From Lentinus brumalis (taxonomy: Eukaryota > Basidiomycota > Agaricomycetes > Polyporales > Polyporaceae), in contig MARA01000003.1 of NCBI GenBank assembly GCA_001792895.1, positions 2,232,001-2,296,000 of the forward strand: a DNA stretch of 64,000 nucleotides, read 5' to 3'. How positions within the stretch are numbered: the first letter of the stretch is position 1; each line of letters begins with the position of its first letter. Below, piece by piece: positions 55,751-64,000 of the stretch. A program made the position numbers and the translations under genes. The notes under the pieces were generated by a model. That model was not told the DNA's origin and ran no database searches. It saw only the letters and a program-made list of their open reading frames with translations.

Positions 55751-56157
55751 ATTGGATGTGTCTTAGCGCTGCAAACCTGGTGTCAGAGACGTGGAAAAAG
55801 CGCAAAAAAACGCAGGCAAGACACGCACAGTACTGATTAGTTGAGGATGAAGCTGTCTTTTGTGCGTCGGTATAATGATTGGAGGTCGAAGCATGAATCC
55901 CCTGCTTGCACAGAAGATGTCGAGCGTGGCGGAGGAGTAGGGCGAAATGGTGGAGGAGAGCGCGGTGGGCGACCAGCAAGGGCGACGAGGAGGTGGTGGT
56001 TGCAGGACAGGCTGACCCGGGCCTCCTCCCGTTTTACATCCCTCGGGCACTCCCGGTCCGCTTATGTAAGCGCCCCCGCTGAGTAAACGTGCGTGTCCCC
56101 CACCCGCGCTCGAACAGGCTGGAACTTGTTTGCGCCGCGGTGCACGAACTGAACTCG
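55751..56157. promoter_or_regulatory. eIF5 promoter region / DNMT2 3' end
   Basis: 407 bp between the eIF5 start and the DNMT2 stop, both on the minus strand. Contains a purine-rich stretch (GGCGACGAGGAGGTGGTGGT, ~55980-56000). No named element recognised. Confidence 0.4.
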
Positions 56158-58517
56158 TCACTCGAAGAGATAGTTGATTAGTTCCGTAACTACTCGTACA
56201 TTGACGCTATTCCCAATCAGCTTATACTTCGTCTTGCTCGAGATGTCCGCCGGCCAGGTGAACATGTCCGACGGCGTGTCGGCCGGGTGCGGGAGGAACG
56301 CGAACAGACGCAAGAGCTCTGTGGGAGTGAAGTAGCGAAGCCTCAGCGGTCGCAGCAGCCGGACCGCCTCGTCATCCCCGGCGCGCTGAGCTTCTAAAAA
56401 CGTATCGAACGTCCGTGTAGTCTGAAGTGCCGTTAGCGGACCAGTACATGCATTCCCGCGGAAGATGTGACTTACATCGAGCTCTTCGTTCATCTGCAGG
56501 ACAGAACCCGCTCGCTCCACGAGATTCGTGTAACCTGGTAATCGGTATGCGTCAGAATGCTAGCCAGCACGCGGAAGCTCCACACAGGCAGGCAGCCCTA
56601 GCGTCGCTGCGCCTCACGCAGCGCAGGGTGAGTAAAGAAACAACATAGACCGGACCTGGGCACAGGAGGATCGACAGCGCAGTCTGACAGTGATAGGTGA
56701 CGTCGTGCACACTGCAATGCTGATGCCTTCGCTGCGCTGGACCTCGTCTTTTGACCAAAGCTCGGAGACTGCGACTGAATACCACATTTATTGTCCATCC
56801 GTCGTCTTTTGACGGCACGTCTCATCCATAGAGCGTCGTTTCAGACGCGCTCCGTCATGTCATGTTCAGGCGTGTACGTGAACATCGACGTCCTGCCTCT
56901 CGTCGTCGGGAGCAAGTCGCACTCACCTCGCGTGAAGCAGCAGGTCCGCCTAGCCGACGGAAGGACGATATCAAACAACCGCCCCCACTTCTCCAGCACC
57001 CGCTCGGGGATGGCATGCGGATGGGGATCGACGCCCGCATCCTCGTCGAGGAAGTCCCGGAGCTCCGCGACCTCGCCCTCGACCGACTCTTCGCCAGCCC
57101 GGCCTTGGGTGCGCGGATCGATCCAGTCCGTCCCATGACCCGGGATGTGTCGCCATATCCGGTCTTCCTGCCCATCCGTCCCGGCGAACGCGAGCGGGCT
57201 CGCTTTGGCGAGGAGGTAGTACCGGAGGCGCGAGTTCGGTATGCCGAATTGCAGTGGCGTGATGAGGAGCTCGACCGTTGTGTACCGGAGCGCGCGCAGG
57301 GTGGCTAGGACGCGAACTCGGGTGCTGGAACTCTGCGAGGCGACGTCAGTAACCAACCATGACCATGAAGCCGAGGGTCTGAGAAATCCTTGAGGATCCA
57401 TGCGGTCGGTGCGGACTGCCAGCCTTCCGATGAGTACCGGGCTGTACCCGGTGCTCTGAATCGACGACCATTGCAAGAAGCACGCGCACCCGTCCGGTCG
57501 GGAACGCACTGAGCGGTGTTGGATGAATCCAGCAAGCACGGAGACGGGGACGAAAACGACAGTCTCGGTGAACAGACTACCTCGAGGATGCCGGCGGTAT
57601 CCTGGAGCTGGATCACCCGGACAACTAAGAATTAGTCCACCACGGGTGCCATTATCAACCATGAGGAAGTGCGATAATGACAGACTCGTCATATGTATCA
57701 GCACCGTGCATCTGAGACGGACCCCGTAACCTCATAACGAACTTCAGGACTGCCGGAGACGCAGGGGGATTTTCGCTGCTTGTATGACAAGCGTAGGGAG
57801 ATTGGTGGGGAGCGTACGGCCTCTCAGCGACAGCAGGTGGGGTCGGACCAAGTTGACAGAGATGAGTTCGTTGACGTCGTTCTAGCCCGAACCTAGCGTA
57901 GACCAGTCGCGAAAATCCTCTGTGCCCATACATATGCTCGTCCGAGAATGCTTCGTAGACCCAGCGTAACACAGCGAGAAAAGAAAGGATGGTAGCAGTA
58001 TAAATTCACGGACCTCAAAACCGGCCACATTCTCCACGAGCATGTACCGCGGTTGCTTGCCCATCCGCACGAGTTCAGGTAGTATTTCCTCCATGAGCCG
58101 GATGAAGGACTTGGCGCGAGGATCCTCCGCCCCCTTCGCGAGCGGGTTCAGCACCGTGTACGGCTGGCACGAGGGCGACAGGAGCCACAAGTCCGCGTCC
58201 GACTGCGCGAGCTCCGCCGCCGTTAGAGAGGAGATGTCGACCTAGATACGCGAACGGGAGGTCATCCGACGCGTTTCGGGAGGCGGCGGGGACAACAAGC
58301 GACCTTTTGCACAACCCTCTGCCCGTAGTTCGCCGTGTACACGCGACACGCGGACTGGTCCCAGTCGAACGCGCGCACGACCGACCCGTGGACGTTGCTC
58401 TGCGCGAGGGCGCGATGGAGACCACCTGGGCGATATCGGCTGAGTGCTGGCTGTCGTTCCCGTTGTTTCCGGCGACGCACCTATGCCCGAGTAGAACTCC
58501 AGTGCTTTGACAGTCAT
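56158..58517 (-). CDS. DNMT2/TRDMT1 tRNA (cytosine-5) methyltransferase
   Basis: Despite its DNA-methyltransferase fold, this family methylates C38 of tRNA-Asp. Motif I is MTVKALEFYSGIGGLHRALA, with an intron inside at GIG. Motif IV is LWLLSPSCQPYTVL, carrying the catalytic Cys, with PSC in place of the usual PPC. Motif VI is MLVENVAGFE; motif VIII follows as FGIPNSRLRYYLLAK. The DNMT2 signature CFTRGYTNLVERAGSVLQ is split by an intron. Motifs IX-X end with RYFTPTELLRLFAFLP and YKLIGNSVNVRVVTELINYL. Two introns are very long for this genome: 57333-58013 (681 bp) and 56535-56926 (392 bp). Divergent from the PHD-finger gene. Confidence 0.9.
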
Positions 58518-59340
58518 CTTGGAACACACCCCGCGTCGTCAAGAACGTCAGGCTCGCTAAGTCGCTCCGCGAGCTGCGCAGTTTGCAAGGGCCAGAATCG
58601 CAGAAGTATCGGAAGAGAAGTGCTCGGGAGTCAAAGTAGGATTTGCGACTGCCAAAAGCCAGAAAATGTATGCAACCGCGAGAGCTCCGGGGAGGTTGTT
58701 TGCGACAAGACGGGAATCGTGCACCAGCGCGCGCGACTCGCGGAGGGGCGCTTACGTCAGCAAACTCTGTTTCGAACCTGCTGTTTCTTGTTCAAGACTC
58801 TCGGCGATACCACCACCTCCTGCTCTCTTTCCCTCTTCCCTACGCTTCCTACCTTCTTCGACGTCTTTCTGTTCATCCTCATATTTGCTCTACGACCAGT
58901 CCCTACTCTTCTTTGAAACCTTGCGGCCATACTTCCTTCGGCCGGTCCTTGACGCTCGAGGTCTTTCTCCTGACATACTCCGCAACCTCCATCCGCAATA
59001 CCTCGACTTTGATGCTCTCTGAAGCTCTTGGGAAGCATGAGGACACTGCAGAAGGGCAAAATCAGGCATTAGAGTCTACATCGGGGATCAGGTACGTCAC
59101 CATTTCAATACAACATCGAATGCAGTTCGCTGAGATCGTACAGTGCCGGTACAAGCAAGCAGGGTCTGTTGCCTGCGTTCGGGCTTCACAAGTTGTCTCA
59201 GCTTCCTACGCCACAAAGGTCAGTATCATTCATAAGACGGCTACCACGGTAGTCCACTCCGACGGCGTGAACGGCACCTCGTGCCCTTACACCTCTTCAC
59301 TGTTCTCATACTGACTCCATTACTAAGCAGTCCAAACAAC
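58518..59340. promoter_or_regulatory. Divergent promoter region, DNMT2 / PHD-finger gene
   Basis: 823 bp between starts. 58800-58870 is strongly pyrimidine-rich on the plus strand (CTCTTTCCCTCTTCC), a common feature of basidiomycete core promoters. Some of this region may be 5' leader of the PHD gene. No reliable coding exon seen. Confidence 0.45.
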
Positions 59341-62148
59341 ATGGCTGCGTACGCCCCCAATCCCAATGCTGCATACTCCTCTCCTGTGTCCAACTCGTAA
59401 GGGCGATCTCTATCTGGAGTACGAACCGCAACTCACCAGTTCCCCATCCAGCAATCGCGATCTTCCCATGTCGCAAGTCCAAGCTCCCAAGGCTGCAACG
59501 CCACGGAGGTCTGTCGTATCCCGTGCGCCTCACTTAAGTCGTCGCTGATTTTGCGACAGGGACAACTTGCAGATCCGGGCACCAGCACCGGCATCATTCA
59601 TGACTCCAGAATCGAGGTACGTGCTGTTCGATGTCCCCAGTTCAATCGCCTGAGGTGTACATTGGTTAGTCCTGTGCTCCCGCGCAAGATCATGCAACCG
59701 GAAACTCCCACCGCGTACGTCCTACATGCCCCCATCCCCTCAATCCTGAACTCACACCCGTATCGCATATGTAGCGGCCCGTCATCTATCCCGCATACCC
59801 CCGTACGTGCCCTCCGAGACCGCGGCGGCTCCAGCAGAGCAGGCTCGGTGGCCAGCGAGGCCACCAACGACATGGCCGTAGATGCTGCCTCACCGCCGCT
59901 AGTACCGGCTCCCGTCATTTCCACGCCCGTGTCGTCGTCTCATTCGCGCGCCATCACACCTGCCTCGCGTTTATCATCACCCTTTCAAAGCCGCTTGTCT
60001 GCTGGCGATCGCCGGACAGCGAACTCTCAGTCCAAGTCACCCATGCCTCCTGGTTCACCAGCCGCCAAAGTATTCGATGCGTCTCCGGCCACGCCACCTC
60101 CACTCGCCAGCCCTGTCCCACAACGTGCGCTCGGTGGAGAGATCCAGCGCATCCACCTGCAGCTCGCCGCCGACCGCGCGGAGCTGATCTCCGAAAAGGA
60201 AGCTCGCCGGCCGGAGTACCTACTTCGCCAGAAGCGGCCGCGCTCGGAGGCAGACATCCCAACACTCGACGAGCTCGACGCTGCTGATGCCGCTCTGGGA
60301 GTGACCGAGAGCCCAGTCAAGGGGCGTCGGCTGCAGCTCTTTCAGGCAACAAGCGAGGAGACGTTCGAGCAGAGCTTGCTCGCGGGTGGCTATCCAGGCT
60401 ACGGCCAGTCTCCCGCCTACCAGAACAGCGAGCCTCAAACGCCGACCAGCAAGGGCCGCAACGCGCTGTCCCAACGTGCGATGCAGTGGCTGCAACAGGC
60501 TACTCCTGGACAGCCAGGACCGTCGACTGTCGCTGAGGCTGTCAAGGCAGCGCCATCTGAAGAGCCGGAGTACATCCCCAGCGAGAAGGAGGTCAGGAAG
60601 CGTAAGCGGCTGGAGGCGTTCAAGGACGATCGCGAGAAGGAAGCGAGTACGAAGCTCTACCCCGTGGAAATCGAAGGTCGCGGTCGGCTGCTGCTCAACG
60701 TTCCCCCAGAAGGTATGGTTGCTCTTCCTGACACCCCCGTCAAGAAGCGTGTGACTCGCCGGAAGCGGCGACGCGGCGGCAGGCGCGGGCAGGCAGAGGC
60801 ACCAGAGGAGGTTGTTGTGCAGCCCAACTGGCTGGACTCGGCCTTCCCGTGGAGCTTGCGCGCGCAAGAGCGCACGCACACGGAGAAGATGGAGGAGGAG
60901 GAACGGCTCAAGTGGATAGAACGGTTCTTGGATCGGGACAGCGAGAGCGACTCTGGCGAGGAGGAGCAGGAGTTGCGGCCCCCACTGCAGTCGCACGAGA
61001 ACGACCAGGTCGCTCACCGACGCGGACGGGGGAAGATGGTACCTGTGCGCGTGAATCCGGACGGCGCGGCTCGTGCAGGCGGCTCGGAGAACGTTCTTGT
61101 TCCCAGCGACCCCGCCGACGCGCGGGCTGCTCTGCTCTCGAAGCGGTCCGTGCGCTCGCTTGCCGTTCGTCGGAGGCAGGGGCGGGATGACGAGGTCGAC
61201 GAGGTGAAATGCATGGGGTGCAAGCGTGGGGACGATGACAGCGACCTAGTGCAATGCGACGAGTGTCATACGTGGTACCACCTCCCGTGCATCGGCATCA
61301 AGAACGTCTCGGAGCTCGGGCGAGAGGAAGATCCGTGGTACTGCAACAAGTGTCTCGATATCGCGCCGTCGTCGCCGCTGGCGGAGCCGACGTTCGTCCC
61401 GACAGACGACCAACCACTCGACTCCGCCTCGCATCAAGACTCGTTCTTTCTCCAGGAGCCCCTGCTAGAGTCGCCTGCGCCGCACTGGGACTCTGAGTTG
61501 CGCGAGCCACAGACACCCGTCCGAGGGAGCAGCGTAAGGGACGGCACGTACACTCGCTCGTTCTCTACGCGATCATCATGGGGGGACTCGTCTCGAGGGG
61601 GTCCCTCGACCCCGGACTCAACCGCCAGGACTGTGCGCGTTTACAACACACCTGGTCCCTTCGCCCTTGCTTTCGATCGGGACGGCTTCGACCCCGAGAC
61701 GCCATTCGACCCAACCACGACGCCCTCGCGCGGAATCAAGTTCAGCGGGGGCCCGCCGCCTACACTGGGCCTGTCTACTCCCAAAGGCGGGTTTGGATGG
61801 ACGGGCCCCCGCGCGGGGCACACCCCGACTCCAGCGAAGTTCGGCGAGAGACGGGAGGGGTGGCAGCGGCAAAGCTGGGAGGACCATGCCAACGGGCCGT
61901 ACTCGAGTTCGTATCCGAGGAGCATCTACTCCAACACGGTGTACTCAAACACTGTCGAGGACACGCCTGTGACACGGGCGCCACGGTTCACTGCGCTGAG
62001 CGCTGGTGGGAGACGGCTGTGGGACGACTCACATGAGTTCGCGAGGCCTGCAAGGCCAAGGACGCCGCCTTCGCGGGCTGGGACGCGTGGCGAGAGAGAT
62101 CAGGAGGGAGATGTTATGATGGAGACTGAAGGTACGTCTTCTGCCTGA
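59341..62148 (+). CDS. PHD-finger protein, probable chromatin reader
   Basis: Starts MAAYAPNPNAAYSSPVSN. Five short exons (SNRDLPMSQVQAPKAATPR; RAPAPASFMTPES; RKIMQPETPTA) splice into a long last exon from ~59775. The N-terminal half is Ser/Pro-rich and disordered. A helical stretch follows (GGEIQRIHLQLAADRAELIS), then KEVRKRKRLEAFKDDREKEA, a basic KKRVTRRKRRRGGRRGQAEA (likely nuclear localisation) and WLDSAFPWSLRAQERTHTEK. The PHD finger lies at ~61210-61355: CMGCKRGDDDSDLVQCDECH, TWYHLPCIGI, DPWYCNKCL; it has the Cys4-His-Cys3 set and the aromatic WYH. A Gly/Ser/Pro-rich tail ends at MMETEGTSSA. The binding partner (a methylated histone tail) is expected from the family, not shown. I cannot assign an orthologue. 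Confidence 0.82.
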
Positions 62149-62482
62149 AATATCGTCGCTCGGCCTCATGCTAAAGACGTTTTTTCTCAGCATGACACAG
62201 TACAGCCGACGAACATACGACGAACACACGACGAACATACGTTTACTCACCTTCCTTCGACCTTCCGCACCCCGATGCTGACCTCTGGGCGCGCTATCCT
62301 TATCCTGCGACACCTCTTCCGATCTGCGACACCCCCATCCTTGTATTGACGTCTGCTGTATGCGCTGTGTGTATGCTCTTCTGCCGTCTGCGCTAGTTTA
62401 TGCTGTGTGTAATGGTTAGCGTGTTGTGTTTCGTGTATGTAGCTATTACATGCGTACCTACCGTACGTGTAGAATCGGATTG

Positions 62483-62518
62483 CTGGCCCCCATACCCGCG
62501 ATTGGGTACGGGGGCCAG
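62483..62518. other. Perfect-looking hairpin (15-bp stem, 6-nt loop)
   Basis: Arms CTGGCCCCCATACCC (62483-62497) and GGGTACGGGGGCCAG (62504-62518) pair with a single mismatch. It lies ~340 bp past the PHD stop, so it could sit in the 3' UTR or be a remnant of a small inverted-repeat element. Confidence 0.7.
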
Positions 62519-62750
62519 CCGTGTTTTTGGATCACATTTTGCCGCATTGCCAGCGTGACAGGTTGTGGTTGTGGCCGCGCAGGGACGCCCTCCGCTTGGT
62601 GTTGTTGGTGCACTCATGAGGCGAGGTCGAGACGCGTCTCACCGCGTACAAGGAATCGCAGGTGCCACCGCATAGCAAGAAAAAGGTACGCATTGTGGTA
62701 CTCACCTGAATTCAGCCTATCCGCCTCGAGCTTCGTAACCTGAAGGCATG

Positions 62751-62766
62751 ACGCGTCCGGACGCGT
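62751..62766. repeat. 16-bp perfect palindrome ACGCGTCCGGACGCGT
   Basis: Two ACGCGT (MluI cell-cycle-box core) sites facing across CCGG. Further ACGCGT sites lie at 62631-62638 (in GAGACGCGTCTC), ~62781, ~62927, ~63246 and ~63256. Confidence 0.75.
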
Positions 62767-63764
62767 TACAGGCGAACAAAACGCGTCGTGCTAGTCGTAG
62801 GTGGCGTGTCTCTCTAGCTGTGAAACATTGCATAGGGATTGGACGATTTATGTCAGCGCGTACTCACCACCGGGCAGGTGGTCGGGAGGACATGAGTGGG
62901 AGAAGAGGACGTTCGAACAGCGGCCACGCGTCTGAGCAGAAGGCGCATCAGTCGGCACGGCGCGGGAAAACAGCAGAAGCCTTCGCGACGACGGCCGTGG
63001 GCCTCCGTGGGCGGACATGATGCATGAGTTGCCGGGCGGCCTCAGGCCGGCAACCTGGACGAATACTGTGGCGTCGGCGAATATTGGTAAAGGTAACGGA
63101 GAATGAAGACTGCGCCGGCCATCCTGGATCCTCTGAATCGGTCATTACGGTCATTATAAGGTTGCGTGGCGTCCGGACCAGAAGGTCGAGTAATCACCGG
63201 CGCAGACAGCTTCGTGGACAGGGAGAAAGAGACCGAGATGAATGACGCGTCTACAACGCGTCAGGAGAGCGGAGATGTTGGCAGCAGAGCGCGTCGAAGC
63301 CGCAGAGTGGTCGGCGCAGCGTACGTTACGGCACGAGTTACGACGAGATGAATGATGGACGGCACCGCAGCACATGGAGCAGGCTTTCCTGTGGCTTGAA
63401 TGTCGCGGAGATGAGGGGGCTGAGGGAGGGTGACGAGACAGTGCGGGAGGACGAGCCACGCGAAAGGCGAGAAAAGAGCACCAGCCGGAGGGCCGTGTGA
63501 CAGGCGTATACAGGGCGTGTGACAGTACGCGTTTCGGGCGACCCGCTGGTGGCTGCGAGCGCTCCGAGCCTCTCTCCCGGCAACCACGACGTCGAAGGCA
63601 TCCGTCTACTGCTCTTGGTGGGTCCCTAGTGCCATGATCGTGGGATGGCTAATGGTGTACGACTTGTGCGGCAGTCATCTTGTCATTCTCGTGCCTCTCA
63701 TATATTCTATCGTGCTTCACATAATGTGCCTGGTCAAACCGGCCTTTTCTCTCACAAGTGCTCG

Positions 63765-64000
63765 TCAATCCTTGATCTCCTGCTTCTGGAAAGTGTCTGT
63801 CCGCAGATCAGCTCACACATCCTTCTTTCTGAAGGACAAGCATACTCACTTGGCACCGGAGGCATCCAGCTGAGCCGGTTCTTGGTGAAGAATTCACCCT
63901 TGGGTGGCAACGCCTCCGGATCGTCAAGGCTGCCCACGCAGATGAAACGAGAGTGCTCTTTTGCTTCCTCCTGTAGACGAACGAGATTCCACGTCAGCTC
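63765..64000 (-). CDS. GFA/CENP-V-type zinc protein, 3' end only (5' end outside window)
   Basis: Glutathione-dependent formaldehyde-activating (GFA) fold family, a small zinc-binding cytosolic protein in fungi. Visible exon: HSRFICVGSLDDPEALPPKG, EFFTKNRLSWMPPVP, then an intron beginning GTGAGT at ~63852. The last exon continues NTFQKQEIKD and stops at 63765. The pattern LDDP..PPKGEFF....WMP.VP..F.KQEIK matches the C-terminus of fungal GFA proteins as I remember them. The Cys residues that bind zinc would be encoded to the right of the window. Confidence 0.75.

Larger units (their letters stand above)
62149..63764. other. Gene-poor stretch with hairpin and ACGCGT palindromes
   Basis: 1.6 kb between the PHD gene and the GFA gene with no open frame I can support. 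It holds a short tandem array CGACGAACAYA (62199-62235), a 15-bp-stem hairpin (62483-62518) and several ACGCGT-containing palindromes (62629-63260). Confidence 0.45.

Noticed and set aside
56158..58517. DNA methyltransferase for genome defence (DIM-2/RID type)
   Set aside because: Short length, no N-terminal BAH domains, and the CFTRGYTNLVE signature places it in DNMT2, a tRNA methyltransferase.

Overview
The window is nuclear DNA from a filamentous basidiomycete, most likely an Agaricomycete. Genes are dense and lie on both strands. Most are cut by many introns of about 50-60 bp with GT-AG ends. The fungal-only families seen (DUF3433 membrane protein, F-box/LRR-like proteins, fungal-type GFA protein, Tudor-less SMN, CACTA-type Tnp2 transposase) point the same way. 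Gene models were built by hand from reading frames, splice consensus and remembered family alignments; no search was run. I saw no tRNA, rRNA or CRISPR.

Left third (1-24771): STH1/SNF2 remodeller (-, 3' end outside the window); KU80 (+); two members (8615-9297, 9818-10404) of an unrecognised small-protein family; GCN20/ABCF3 (-); two more members of that family (15486-16019, 16576-17277); a head-to-head ribosomal pair uS8 (-) and eS17 (+); and a head-to-head ER-targeting pair GET3 (-) and SRP68 (+). All four unrecognised genes are on the minus strand with the same three-exon, phase-0 layout and a predicted SH3/Tudor-like core. They are the best candidate here for something undescribed.

Middle (24772-50011): an F-box protein (-), an SMN-like protein (+) and nucleoporin NIC96/NUP93 (-). 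Then comes a three-level transposon nest, 32217-45570, starting 168 bp upstream of the NIC96 start codon. A ~220-bp terminal-inverted-repeat element (MITE-like) was hit by a ~5.8-kb Tad-like LINE with a 14-bp target duplication. ORF1 of that LINE was then hit by a 7.3-kb CACTA-type DNA transposon (TIR CACTGGGTT, 3-bp duplication ACT) carrying a Tnp2-like transposase and an opposite-strand gene. A separate ~500-bp TIR element follows at 45766-46262, then a DUF3433 multi-pass membrane protein (+).

Right third (50012-64000): a second F-box paralogue (-), a UBE2W-type E2 (+) with microexons and an apparent 10-nt deletion, translation factor eIF5 (-), the tRNA methyltransferase DNMT2 (-) with two unusually long introns, a PHD-finger protein (+), a gene-poor stretch rich in ACGCGT palindromes, and the 3' end of a GFA/CENP-V-type gene (-) running off the right edge.

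The host genes are mostly housekeeping: chromatin and repair (STH1, KU80, PHD), translation (GCN20, uS8, eS17, eIF5, DNMT2), ER targeting (GET3, SRP68), nuclear pore (NIC96), snRNP assembly (SMN) and ubiquitin (UBE2W, two F-box proteins). Several neighbours are divergent and share short promoters.
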